The translations under genes were made by a program, and so were the position numbers. This document shows, piece by piece, positions 51,102 through 61,606 of a DNA stretch of 64,000 bases (positions within the stretch are counted from its first letter, which is position 1; the number at the start of each line of letters is the position of its first letter). The stretch covers positions 186,001-250,000 of the forward strand of contig JADDMT010000024.1 of NCBI GenBank assembly GCA_021401465.1, in the 5' to 3' direction. The DNA comes from Teratosphaeria epicoccoides. Taxonomy: Eukaryota; Ascomycota; Dothideomycetes; Mycosphaerellales; Teratosphaeriaceae. The notes beneath the pieces are model-generated. The model saw only the letters and a program-made list of their open reading frames with translations, was not told the DNA's origin and did no database searches.

Positions 51102-51600
51102 ATGCCCTCCTCCTGTAAAGACATCCGTGAGTCTATTACCAAATCACCGTACCAGGACATCCCGCTTACATGATCACCATTCAGGCGCCGCCCTCGCAGC
51201 CTGCCTCCAATCCTCCGACTGCGTCCTCCTTCATCGCAATACCCCGACCGCCTGCCTCCGCGACCCCGACCTCTCCCCCACCCTCCCCACCACCTGCCAC
51301 CAGCTCATCCGCGGCTACACCGAATGTAAGCGCGGCCAAATCGACATGCGGAAACGCTTCCGCGGCAACAAGCCCATATCTTCCTCGACAGAGATCGAGG
51401 CGGGTGGTGGGGAGAAGGGCACGCCGGTGGAGGTGCCGATGTTGTATGCGGGCAAAGGGACTTATGAGGGGAGTGGAGTGCGGAGGACGGATGGGAAGGA
51501 GGGATTGGACCAGAGGGGAAAGATGCAAGGTGATGGCGGGGGTGGCGAGTATGAGGTTTTTGTGAGGAATGATGGGACGGAGGATTTGAGGAGGAAGTGA
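51102..51600 (+). CDS. cytochrome c oxidase assembly factor Pet191/COA5
   Basis: Small twin-CX9C protein of the mitochondrial intermembrane space needed for cytochrome oxidase assembly. Exon 1 (51102-51126) encodes MPSSCKDI plus one base; intron 51127-51184 (58 nt); exon 2 51185-51600; 146 aa. The joined start MPSSCKDIRAALAACLQSSD is highly characteristic. The twin motif is C5-x9-C15 and C46-x9-C56, with extra C21 and C32, followed by RGYTECKRGQIDMRKRFRGN. The family core is about 75-110 aa; here a polar Gly/Glu-rich tail extends the C-terminus. The ORF in the intron frame also begins with a Met at 51016, but that is not the real start. Confidence 0.93.
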
Positions 51601-52080
51601 TCGGACCAGAGTCGTGTGGATGATGGAGAGGCTACTCGGCTCTTTGAAGTTAGCGGCATGTGGGCGCGGCATTTGTCTCGCATTTGAGGGGCTGTGGGGA
51701 ATGTTCATTCTGCACACATATGCGCTATATGGTACGAGGGTGGCGACGTCTCTGCTCTTGCGAAGACATACATGCAGCCAACGCATCATCTCGCCTTGAC
51801 GCGAGCGAAACACACGAAGTAAGCTCGGACTTGCGAACCTCTGGACATGAGCGAGCACCTCACCGATCCAAGCGACCAGCAAAGCAAGCCCTCGCCATAA
51901 ATCATAACCCAGAGCTGAAGAGATGGCTACAGCGGCCTCATAGCAACTCGCGTCCAAGCGCATCGTCACAAAAATCCCCGCCTACTCGAATCTACCCTGC
52001 CAGCTTCAATCCGTCAGCTCTACGGTCCGCCATTCACAATCCCCACCCACTTCTCCCCTCCCCTAACCACCCCACCTCCA
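51601..52080. other. intergenic region, no supported gene
   Basis: Between the ends of the convergent PET191 and MGCTSS-protein genes. Short ORFs without motifs. Confidence 0.35.
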
Positions 52081-52581
52081 TCAAACCCACGGCCGTCCCC
52101 CCTCCTGTCCATGCGCCCAAATCACATTATCCAGCTCCGCACCAACATTCCTCCCCCAAGCCGTCGCATCCAGTTCCCCTCCAATCACCCCCGCGTCCAA
52201 AAACCCGGCATGATATGTCCTCGGCCTCCGAACTCTGAATTTCTGCGTGAAGCGCTTGCTTTCCAGGCGCGGATGGGCCTGCTGTGTTGGTGGGTAGGAC
52301 ATGTGGTATTTGTGCTGAGGGGGGAAGGGAGAGTGGCGGGAGGGTTTCATCTGGGTGTGAGAGGGTGGGGGCTGGGAGGTGGCGCGGGGAGGGGGGAAGG
52401 TTGGTTGGCGTTGGCGTTGGGGTTTTGGGAGGCTGGAGGTGTGCGCGGGTGGGTTGTAGGTGCTGCGAGGGTTGGGGGAGAGGGATGTAAGGGTGAAGCG
52501 GGCGGGGTGGGGGTGCGGTTCTGGGAAGGGGGCGTGCAGGGTGGTGTTGGGGTGCGTGGGTTTGGAGGATGTGCAGCCCAT
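52081..52581 (-). CDS. small protein with N-myristoylation/palmitoylation signal
   Basis: ORF of 166 aa starting MGCTSSKPTHPNTTL. Gly2, Cys3 and Ser6 form a textbook dual-acylation signal (N-myristoylation plus palmitoylation), which would place the protein on the plasma membrane or endomembranes. Residues 15-110 are Pro/His/Ser/Gln-rich and disordered. The C-terminal 55 residues (FRVRRPRTYHAGFLDAGVIG; ELDNVIWAHGQEG) look folded or conserved. I do not recognise the family. No intron is needed. The start is chosen because the acylation signal would not arise by chance at an internal Met. Confidence 0.6.
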   Translation of the reverse strand: MGCTSSKPTHPNTTLHAPFPEPHPHPARFTLTSLSPNPRSTYNPPAHTSSLPKPQRQRQPTFPPPRATSQPPPSHTQMKPSRHSPFPPQHKYHMSYPPTQQAHPRLESKRFTQKFRVRRPRTYHAGFLDAGVIGGELDATAWGRNVGAELDNVIWAHGQEGGRPWV

Positions 52582-53039
52582 GTTGGTGGTGAGGATGTGT
52601 GTATTGAGGAAGGAAAAAGGAGGATGGTGAGATAGGAAATGTCAGAGAAAAATTGGATTGGTAAGGAAAGGGCGTCGGTGCAGTATTGCCAGCAATTCTG
52701 TTGGGGAGCGAAGATTGATGCTGAAGGGATGGATGGTGAAGATCAATTCGATCCGCTGGACAAAGGGCAGAATAGGCATTGTGCGCGGTGATGTTGGTGA
52801 AAGGAACGGGACAAAGAGGGCTATTGTTACCTCGCCCGTACAGCAGGTCTGGCTTACGTCGCAGTCGTCATGACGGCGAGCTGACTCTTCTCAGAGGCGA
52901 TCAAGCAGCGAGCTTCTGCTCACATGCATATCGCCCATTTGCGTCTTGACGCCGAGATCCGCATGACACGCAGTACGGCGCCATTTGATCGACGTCTGCC
53001 CAAACCCCAGCCTAGCTCGCTCCCTGCCCATCACGACAG
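52582..53039. other. intergenic region, no supported gene
   Basis: 458 bp of promoter-like sequence between divergent genes. No motif is recognised. Confidence 0.35.
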
Positions 53040-53847
53040 ATGCCTTCTACTTCTCCGCCGGCCTGCCACCACGGTCCCCTCCGGTCTCTAGCTCCCTCAC
53101 CTCCTCCCCGCCGCTTCCACTCCCAATCTCCCGTTTCCACAGCCTCGCCAACCTCTCGTCCCTTCGGAGAACCTACAAAAGTCGTCCGCATCCCGCCCAA
53201 AGTGTCGTCGATCCGCGCCTCGGACACGGTCTTATGGACCTCACGCATGTTGCGCCTCGATACGCCGATATGGGATTCGGTGAACGCTGTTCAGTCGAAG
53301 ACCTATACAAAACTGCATTCGATCCATCAAGGCATTATTACCGCAACACGCCCAGATCACAACGAAACTTAAACTATCACAGCGAAATCCGCCTTGGTTT
53401 GCAATCTCAACACTCCTGGTATACCCTTACAAGACCCTCCAAACACCAGGATGGGTTCCACGCTTTTTCAAATCAAGCTCCCCCAACCTCGAGCAATGGG
53501 TCGTCGGCGCCGCATCCAAGCAAGCCCACACCTAAGACACACTGCGCCAAGATTTGCACCTTGACGATCTTCCAGAATGCTCTCTCCGTGCAGCGTTCCG
53601 CTTTGCCACAGGAGAGCTTCTCAAGCGCTACGAAACGCTCGGCGGCTTCAGTGCACCCACCGCGCGGCTGTCATTCGACCTGCAAGGCGCCCTGAAACGA
53701 GATGGCCGGAGTTTTGCACACCAAAAGCGCTGCGGTCTGGGTATCGCAAAGCAAGACAGGCTTGGAAAGTGGCTTGTGCAGGCCGTATGGGAGATGCGAT
53801 ATTTGGAGGTAAAGCGGGGGAAGATGAGGATGTGGGTGGCGAATTGA
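53040..53847 (+). pseudogene. disrupted gene of unknown family, possibly mitochondrial
   Basis: An upstream frame (53040-53372) reads MPSTSPPACHHGPLRSLAPS then a Ser/Arg-rich, presequence-like stretch, RIPPKVSSIRASDTVLW and DSVNAVQSKTYTKLHSIHQG. A second frame (from about 53345) continues PQHAQITTKLKLSQRNPPWF, YPYKTLQTPGWVPRFFKSSS, NLEQWVVGAASKQAHT. After a TAA (53534-53536) the same frame resumes DTLRQDLHLDDLPECSLRAA and runs to 53847 (FATGELLKRYETLGGFSAPT; SFDLQGALKRDGRSFAHQKR). The content is clearly protein-like across the stop. Either the stop and the frame change are lesions, or a small intron hides them; no good donor and acceptor pair was found around the TAA. Confidence 0.5.
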
Positions 53848-54337
53848 GGACGTGAGAAGGATGCGTGGTTGAATGGACGGCTGAATGGGGAGTGAGGCGG
53901 AGGTGTAGACGTTTCTGAAGGTTGAGAGAGATGCAGGCGAGACTGCATGACTTACAACGCGCATCTGCTTGCCTCAGCTCAGACCGTCAATCTCTAGAGG
54001 GCAGAAAAGGAGTATAGTGTGGAGAGGTGTGAAGTATTCGAGTAGAGGGAGATGACTAGAAGATTTGCTTTAGCCACTATGCTCGTGTACTCTGACAATT
54101 ACACAGCTGCAAAATGCCCAGCGCCCCCCTTGCTGCCAGCATAGCCGGTAGGTTCCGAGGGTCATGATGCGAGTTACATGATGTGTTTGATGTCTGATGC
54201 ATGTGACAGCGGGATGACGCAAAGCTGCATCTGGCCAGCAGGCAGGCAAACCCTACTACAGTGATGAAGGCTGTGCAGCACCTTCTGTGACCTGAGGCGG
54301 TGGGTATCATCTTTCTCCTCCTACGGTATCGTCAAAC
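53848..54337. other. intergenic region, no supported gene
   Basis: 490 bp, no recognised feature; promoter side of the following plus-strand gene. Confidence 0.35.
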
Positions 54338-54991
54338 ATGGCCTACAGAGATGGATCCCGCTCCCGCGTCGACTACTATCGCGGTCGGGCCAGACACGAT
54401 GAGTGCAGGCGCCCGCAAAGCGCCAGACAGCGCACACCCTCCGACTCCTCCCACGACTCATGTTACGATGACGACGACAACGACCGCTTCTCGTCCCGCC
54501 ACCGCCGTCCCTCCGACTACGACGACTCGCGCTCCCGCCAGCAGGAGTCCAACTCGAACTCCAACCCCGGATCCAGAGTGATCAACAAAGCCACTCTCGC
54601 CGTGGGAGCCCTTACCATCATAGCAGGCATGCTACAACTCTGGACGGTGAAGAAGAGCAGACAACAGCGGGAAGCAGCGAAGCAGGAACGTCAACAGGAT
54701 TTTCGAAAGAGGAAAGAGGAGCGCAGACGGATGGAGGCGAAGCTTGATCGGGAGAGGCAGGCACGGTGGGCGGCCGAGCGGAGGAGGGAGCAGGAAGAGG
54801 CGGAGAGTGAGGTGCGGCGGTCGATGAGGCAGATTGAGTTTCAGCCGCGTGTGGAGGGGGAGAGGGAGAGGGCGAGGCTCAAGAGGTTGCCGGCGCCGAC
54901 GGGATGGGTCGAGGGTGAAGTTGTGGATGATGGGTATGGAGATTTTGGGGAGGACGGGCAAAGGAGCAGAGCGAGGCCGGAAGTACGTTGA
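54338..54991 (+). CDS. membrane protein with charged coiled coil, uncharacterised
   Basis: Single exon, 217 aa. Residues 1-80 are Arg/Ser/Asp-rich and disordered (MAYRDGSRSRVDYYRGRARH). One hydrophobic segment follows (ATLAVGALTIIAGMLQLWTV, about residues 85-104), then a long highly charged helix (SRQQREAAKQERQQDFRKRK; RQARWAAERRREQEEAESEV) likely to form a coiled coil. The C-terminus has a polar turn (LKRLPAPTGWVEGEVVDDGY). No signal peptide, so probably a tail- or signal-anchored protein with one helix. Family not recognised. Confidence 0.6.
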   Translation: MAYRDGSRSRVDYYRGRARHDECRRPQSARQRTPSDSSHDSCYDDDDNDRFSSRHRRPSDYDDSRSRQQESNSNSNPGSRVINKATLAVGALTIIAGMLQLWTVKKSRQQREAAKQERQQDFRKRKEERRRMEAKLDRERQARWAAERRREQEEAESEVRRSMRQIEFQPRVEGERERARLKRLPAPTGWVEGEVVDDGYGDFGEDGQRSRARPEVR

Positions 54992-55496
54992 AGTTGACAA
55001 CTGCAGCTTGTTGGGTGTCATCGGATTCATCACTGGATTCGACGACAGCGATGGCAGGCACGAAAGTGGTGCCTATCAGGGCTCGGCGCAGCGGTCAGAA
55101 CACCCGGATGCTGGCATCCCAGGACGATGAGGGCATCGCGAGCCGCGTGGGCAGATCCCATGATCAGCGGATTTCAAACTGCTCAGAATAGTGCTGGATC
55201 GGCAGCTCAGCCGCCTTTTCAACGGTCAATTGGCAAGCGCGGGCAAGAATCTGTGCTATTGGGTGCTGGACCCCCGTCTATGATATTTACCGCATGGCCC
55301 GGTTTCAGGACACGACTTTGGCTCGTGCTAACATCGGCATGAGTGGCTAGCGCATTTCGCAGATACGAAGTCAGCCCCTCACGAAGCATTGTCAGAGAAG
55401 ACGAAGATCTGCAAGATACTCTACACCACACTCGACCAGACACCCAGCCGCCACCAAAGCAATATCAGAAAACAACACCACCCGCTCTCCACCACG
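54992..55496. other. intergenic region, no supported gene
   Basis: 505 bp; promoter side of the 8-cysteine secreted-protein gene. The coding frame of that gene is open upstream to 55389 without function. Confidence 0.35.
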
Positions 55497-55796
55497 ATGC
55501 ACCTCAAAATCTTCACCGTCCTCGCTGGCCTTCTGTCCGCCACGATTGTGCTCGCGGACCAAGAAGACCATTTGTATCCTTTGGACGCTTGCAACTACAA
55601 GCGCGTCACTAATGGACATCCATGGAACAATTGCCCGCTGAACAAGGATGGGAAGGACCCGTGCATGATGCATAATTGCGCGGTCGTGTGCCATCGGGTG
55701 GATGGACCGAAGTACAAGAAAGAGGATTGGGTGGTCACCAGTGATAATAATGGGCCCGGCAGGGGTTGTAGTTGTAAGTGTTGGTTCGCTAAATGA
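55497..55796 (+). CDS. small secreted 8-cysteine protein, effector candidate
   Basis: 99 aa from the Met at 55497, chosen because it starts a clear signal peptide (MHLKIFTVLAGLLSATIVLA, cut before DQEDH). The mature part of about 79 aa has eight cysteines: DAC, NNC, DPC, HNC, VVC, and a final cluster GCSCKCW. The even number and clustered spacing suggest four disulphides. Lys/Asp-rich, hydrophilic loops lie between. Family not recognised; it is unlike the modular 12-Cys protein at 47.2 kb. Small size, secretion and cysteine content fit an apoplastic effector or antimicrobial-like protein, but this is inference. Confidence 0.65.
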   Translation: MHLKIFTVLAGLLSATIVLADQEDHLYPLDACNYKRVTNGHPWNNCPLNKDGKDPCMMHNCAVVCHRVDGPKYKKEDWVVTSDNNGPGRGCSCKCWFAK

Positions 55797-56476
55797 TGTG
55801 TTGGATGGAAATGGAGGAAGGGATTGAGAAGGATGGAGGGAGGGTGTGGGTGGGCGCGATGCAGGGAGAGTGGGGGCAATGCGGTTTGGGGATCAAAAAT
55901 AGAGCGGAACTGGAAGATGTATACGTCGTCGCGTCAAGTCAATCTTTCATTTCTTTCATTATACCGGAGGCCAAAGGCACATGCACCTTTCGCTCCTCAA
56001 AAGGGACTGACCAGCCGCCGACTATCTACCCCACTTATGCCGGGAGGACCCCAGAGGAGTCGAGGTTCTCGCAAGGTCTGGCCGAAAAGGAGCCGGACTA
56101 GCGTTGCGCTAAGCGGGAGCAGCCGTGGTATCGCTTCACGCTCTCCCATCACTCCGGCAGCTGAATTTGATTGGTGCAGAACGCTAGCACGCTAGTCGAT
56201 GTACTCCTGGTATCTTGAAGCCTGAAACCCGAACCCCTCCCTTCTTACATCCACCTCGCAATTTATGCATCGCAGCAATTGAATTTCGGCAGCGATCCGA
56301 ATAGCCATGCTTGTGTCGATCTCACCCGGAGACATAGAACCTGACTGCCCGAATTGGACGAAGCCGCTGATGAGAACGTTGGATGGCTCAAAACTCCAGA
56401 GTGCTATGAAGCTGTATACAAGCTCTGCCCACATGTCAAAAACTTGGTGATTCGACAGTTTCCACACCCATGCTTA
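55797..56476. other. intergenic region, no supported gene
   Basis: 680 bp between the ends of two convergent genes. Short ORFs only. Confidence 0.35.
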
Positions 56477-57486
56477 TTAGACCAGGACACCGACATGCGA
56501 ATCACCACGCTTCATCTTCTTCGCATCTATAGCCTCATCCTTCGTGATCAGACTATTCGCCTCAGTGAAAATCCCTTGCAACCTCGTAATAACTGCGAGC
56601 GTGACATTTTCTGGCCTGGTGAATCCCAGGTGAGTCGGAAACCTCTCGTTCTCTGCACAGCACAGATCAGTCGCCATCAACCAATCTGACCTACAACGAA
56701 ACAACTCACCGAAAAAGTAAACCATCCTATCCTTTCTCACGGTAACAGCCTCCCTATCTCCAAATATCATAAACGGACCGAGGATCTCTCCGATACTGAA
56801 GTGCTCAGCGGTTTCTGTGAAACGGTAGGCAGGGTTCGTGGCTTTGGACTGGATTTGGCGGGCGAGCTTGCTGTTCGCCATCATCGCTCGGTCCAAGATG
56901 TCTCCGGTCCAGTACCGGGTTGTTTGATCAAAGATTTTGGCGTCGAAGATGTGGTTGTTGCCGAAGTAGGCATCTTGGCGGCTGGAATGTGCGGTTAGTG
57001 GCTGACGAAGAATCAGGTAAGGGACAGAGGGTACCTCAAGCTTGCGTCGTGCTCGAGGACGTTGTGTCTGTTGAGCTGGTCACTGGGTCTTATGTCAGCT
57101 ATTGGTCTCGCAATTGGAATGAGGTCGCTGACAGCGTGAAGAATGTGGCATTCGGATCAGGATTCGCTGGGAGAGCTTGCTCGAACATGATCTTGCTGAG
57201 AGCAGGATCGAAGTTCAGGGCGTCGAACAGCGCTTTTGTAATGACTTCTTCGGTCAGATACCTGCCGTCGCGCGGGAGGAAGCCATGATTTGCCTGCAAG
57301 TGGAACTCGTCACCCACTATTCGTGGTAGCAACATAGAATCTTAAGGATGAACCGACCAGCGTGTTCATTGCAGGGCAAGGCCCTCGAAAGTCATTGGGT
57401 CCAGCCGGCTCCCAGTGCGAGTAAATGTCAGTCGGCTCGGCAGAGATCGCCACGGCGAAGAGACAAGTGCTAAGAAGAAGGTTCAT
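56477..57486 (-). CDS. secreted heme-thiolate peroxidase (chloroperoxidase/UPO family)
   Basis: Extracellular heme enzyme that uses H2O2 to oxygenate or halogenate substrates. Five exons fit in frame: 57486-57358, 57293-57133, 57082-57035, 56981-56710 and 56652-56477; four introns of 50-64 nt; 261 aa. A signal peptide (MNLLLSTCLFAVAISA) comes first. Cys37 in GPCPAM is the heme-thiolate ligand (PCP motif). ANHGFLPRDGR follows. E107-H108-D109 in HNVLEHDASL is the Mg/heme-propionate motif of the short UPO and chloroperoxidase type. E178 in FSIGEILGPF is the likely acid-base Glu. The C-terminus (FFENERFPTHLGFTRPEN) is typical. All three hallmark motifs are rebuilt or flanked by splicing, which supports the model. 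Substrate unknown. Confidence 0.9.
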
Positions 57487-59140
57487 GTTGGAGAGTGTGG
57501 CAGGATGGATGGTGAAGGGTCAAACTGTCGTTGATCCGAATCGAGAGTCATTCCGGTTTTTATACTGCAAAGTCCTCGATACTGCGGCCTGCGCCCACAC
57601 ACTCAAAGCGAACGTACGCGTGCCGACTCCTCCTGCACAATAATCAACTTTTGCGTTTTCTGGGGTGCAGCTTTTCAGATACCATTGCAGACGGTGTTCT
57701 AGACCCCGAGAATCACGGGAGACTCCATCTCACGCAGCCACCTGACACAGAAAGAGACGCGTGGATTGCTCCAAAGAGCAGAGTTGCACCGAATCCAGGG
57801 TCTGCAGAGCCTTGCCGACCGTCTCGACTGGCCTTCCAGACGAGTTCAGTCCGATGGCATTCAAAATATTGTCTGCAGAGCCATCTGCGAGGTCCAGACA
57901 TTGCAGGGGGTGTTTAATCAACTCTGCTGCGACATTAGCCCGCGTCCGAGACTGCACCTCCAGAACGCAGGAACCAGGAAGGCATTCCAAAAACCAGGCC
58001 GGTCTGAGGCTGCGTGACATCTCCCCTCAGATCCATGATCCATGGGACTCCATTCGGCGGACGACGGAAGTGAAGCCGAGAGTTAGAGTTCTATGATAGC
58101 TTGGCTTGAGGCTGTAGTCGGCCATTTCTTAGTTGCAGTGCAGTGCTGGCTGGCTCAACTGGCGGTTTTGAGTGAATAGATGCTCGATAGATCTCCTAGT
58201 ACTAGCGCTCGTAGTGTGTTCACTTTAATTCTCTACTCCTTGGCGCACTGCTAGCTCCGCTTTGGGACTGCGCACAGAATTGTGCTGCCTTTTCACATGG
58301 CAGAGAAGCAAAATTAGTCAGTCAAGCGATCGACCAATTGACACGATTTCTAATCTGTTGACGCGAATGACTGCACGTCAGTACAGTTACTTCTCTGATG
58401 GTTTGTCGACGTCCCAGATTCTTATTCATTCCATCAGATATTGCTTCGACCTGTCAGCTGTGTGACAAATCAGTCGACTGCTTTCATCGCGCCTTTGGCA
58501 TCCTTGCCAACATGTCACCTCTTCCCAATAGCCTCACTCGTCAGCCGCGCCACGAAAGTACACCTTCCGTCCCTCTGGGCCTGCCGGCGGTGATGGAGAT
58601 CAGACAGATCGTCATGCGGGAGCGACGATGGCAATAGTGCGCATCAAGGACTTAGCAACTCAATATTGTCAATCCGAATACTCCATGAGCGGCCTAACGC
58701 CAGCACAACGATGGCTTCAACGTTGTGGCGGCCGAGATTTCTAGCAGTGTAAGATTCTGATAGAACGACTAGACGCGGGCGACTGACCTAGTCTCGAGGA
58801 CATGTTCTGGCTGCAGACGTACCGGCTCCGCCTAGCTATCTCTCCACCGTCTGCCTATCTGGATTTCCAATGCCGATCCTTATCATTGCAGCATCCTACT
58901 ATGGTCCAACCAGGACATTGTCCTCGATTAGCGGCCAGAACCCAGATTCAGCACAGCGATGGATAATGCGGCATGTCTTGCGTTCGGCAAGTAGATGGAT
59001 GTAGGCCGGGGCCTTGACAGCCTGACGAATAAGTACGTCTCTGATCACAGTATGCTAATGTGTAATACTCCCTGCTGTTCCATTTCATGCGTCGTCATTA
59101 GCTTTTATGAAAGGAAAAGACTAGTCTCATCCTTAAAACG
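57487..59140. other. gene-poor region
   Basis: 1.65 kb between the peroxygenase start and the urea-transporter relic. Overlapping ORFs of 60-130 aa without motifs. Confidence 0.4.
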
Positions 59141-61606
59141 ATGGGTAGTAGCGGTCTTCAGGTACGCCCGGTATCCGTGAATCTTGACCTATTACAGCTG
59201 ACCGACGCAAAGGTGCTACCTTCCGGTGCTGGCTATAGCATCGTCATTGGCATTAGCGGTGTCTTCGCTGTGCTCATGCTGTGCATCACCTGGCTCCTGA
59301 ACCGATACACTCGATTCTGTGCCCAGCAATCAGAAGAGTTCAACACAGCGTCCAGATCATCCAAGCCAGGGCTTGTTGCCGCCGGAATCGTATTGTGTAA
59401 GTCAAGGTAACCAGTTCTCATGCTTCGCTGCAAGTGCTAACAGGTAGCAGCATAGACTTAGTCCTCAACACTCCTCGACTCCACTACCTTCGCCTATGCA
59501 TATGGGCTTTGCGGTCCAATGTGGTACGGTGCGATAGGCACCTTTCAGATCCTCCTGTTCACCCTCATGGCTATGCAGATCACGGCGAATGCGCCTGGGG
59601 CATATACCTTCGTAAGAACATGTCTAGCTCCCTATATCTTTGTCTGCACACGTCCTGGACTTCTGCTTCTAGCATTGCCCAATCCACGAGAATATCGATC
59701 CGGGCCCGCCTGATGTGTAGGGAGGGTTTTGCTGACGTCGCAAATTTTCTGCAGCCGAGATCGTGCTCGTTCGCCACGGGAACTTCGCGCAGGTCACCTT
59801 ATCTCCTCTTCGGCCTGATGACGAATCTCTTCGTGGGTGCTTGTCTCGTCCTGGGCGGATCGCAGGGAGTAGCCCCACGTACAGGAATGAACGTGTACAG
59901 CGCATGCTTCCTCATTCCTCTAGTAGCAGTTGCATATGTGGTTGCTAGCGGCCTGCGAAGCACATTCAGCGCCGATTACGTCTACATAGTGGTGCTGTTC
60001 ATAGCCATATTCATCTTCTGTTTCCTGATGTATGCCACCTCTGACAAGGTTGGCTCAATCAGCAAATCCTACAATTTGCTGCAGGAGGCTTCGAAAGCCA
60101 TGCTAATACCTGGAAACACGGACGAAAGCTGTCTAACATTTTGGTCAGTAGATGGCTTCGCGTTCGCAAGGGACCTATTCACTGCCGCCTGCTGCTGTGT
60201 GTGGTCAGACCAGGCCTACTAGCAGCGGGCAATTGCGTCTCGACCGGAATCATCGGTCAAGGCATATATCCTCGGTGGTGTGGCTGGGTACGGCATCTCA
60301 TTCGGTCTCGCCACGGCAATGGGATTAGGATGTGCCGCTTTGACTGGCAACCCGAGCTTCCCAACCTACGCGAGCCTCTCTCGACTACGCAGAACGGAGC
60401 GGATCTGTCGGGGCCGGCCACTGCGATTACTGGCAAAGTAGGCGCTGTGCTCATGCTAATTCTCTGTTCATGAGTGAGCATGTCAGAGTACGACGACTTC
60501 GAGCTTTGGTGTACTGATATACTGAGCATGCTGACTGCGATGCATGGCAGCCGTCACATCGAGCACGTTTGCCGAGCTGATTGCATTGTCAAGCTTGCTG
60601 ACGTTCGACGCATACAAGACTTATAATAGTCCCGACGCTTTATCAACAAGACTCGTCCGAATTAGCCATATCGGCATCATACTATACGCTACGGTGCTTG
60701 CGGCTTTCTGTTGTGCCCTCTACGCGGCTGGCCTGAATCTCACCTGGCTGCTGACGATCCTGGCAATCATAATCCGTGGTAGACGTGAGCGAAAGCCGCC
60801 TAGCAATCAACATCCTCATCTGCGAATGCTGACGCACTCACAGCGATGCCCATGGGCTTGTTATTATTATGGGAGCCGATGTCTACGACCGCCACGATTG
60901 CCGCTCCCTGGATGGGCATGGTGTGCGGCCTCATCGTTTAGTTCGTGACGACTTGGAAGCGTTCGCGCGCCATCACTGTAGACTCGACCGGCGACGTCAT
61001 CAACGCTGTGGCTAGAAACGTCACGTCTTTTGCAGTAGGTTGGACCAAGGCCATCGTCCTGAGCTTCGCCTTCCTAGCCAAGTACCGCAGCACAGACCTC
61101 AGGCATGTCGAGCGGAGAAAAAAGATACAGGGCATGTCCGCGCCTGTAAATGCAGCGAACATGCCTCCCGAGGTCTCGTCTGAGTCAATTAGAGCGGACC
61201 ATGAAAAGGCGAGCCAGAAAGAAATGGTGGGCCAGTCGCCGCTCACGAGCCACAGATTCCTGTTTTCACCGGCAATGAGCTTGTCGACTACCTTGGATTC
61301 AAGCTGATGGAGCCTATGGATCCCACGGAGGTAGCGGAGGCAAAGTGTCTAGCGAGTGGGTTCAACATTCTGTTCTTCCTGATTGCATTCATCCTGGTTC
61401 CTCGCACGCCTTTGCGCACTCGCTATATTTACAACAAAAGCATGTTCATCGGATGGGTAATTATGAGCTTCACCTGGACCTGGGTGTCGATGATAATTTG
61501 CGTCATATATCCGGTCGTAGAAAGCCCAGGAGCTGTGAGAGATATCTCGGCAGGTGTCTGGACAGACTGGCTTTCGCTTTGCCGTCGCAGAAGGGTGATT
61601 AGGTGA
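59141..61606 (+). pseudogene. Dur3-type urea/polyamine transporter, pseudogene
   Basis: Relic of a sodium:solute symporter family protein (yeast DUR3, urea and polyamine uptake). Recognisable blocks in order: VLPSGAGYSIVIGISGVFAV and LLNRYTRFCAQQSEEFNTAS; STLLDSTTFAYAYGLCGP, NAPGAYTF; EIVLVRHGNFAQVT; LLFGLMTNLFVGACLVLGGS; FLMYATSDKVGSISKSYNLL; QRAIASRPESSVKAYILGG, GLGCAALTGNPSFPTYA; AVTSSTFAELIALSSLLTFD; NAVARNVTSFAVGWTKAIVL; YRSTDLRHVERRKKIQGMSA; MEPMDPTEVAE and the last helices. Lesions: TAG at 59453-59455 and 59459-59461 where the conserved SAWTWSS has Trp, TAG at 60220-60222 where DQAYWQRAIA has Trp, an extra T near 59793 and further frame changes near 60375, 60470 and 61255. Several introns remain recognisable. 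Not functional as sequenced. Confidence 0.88.
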
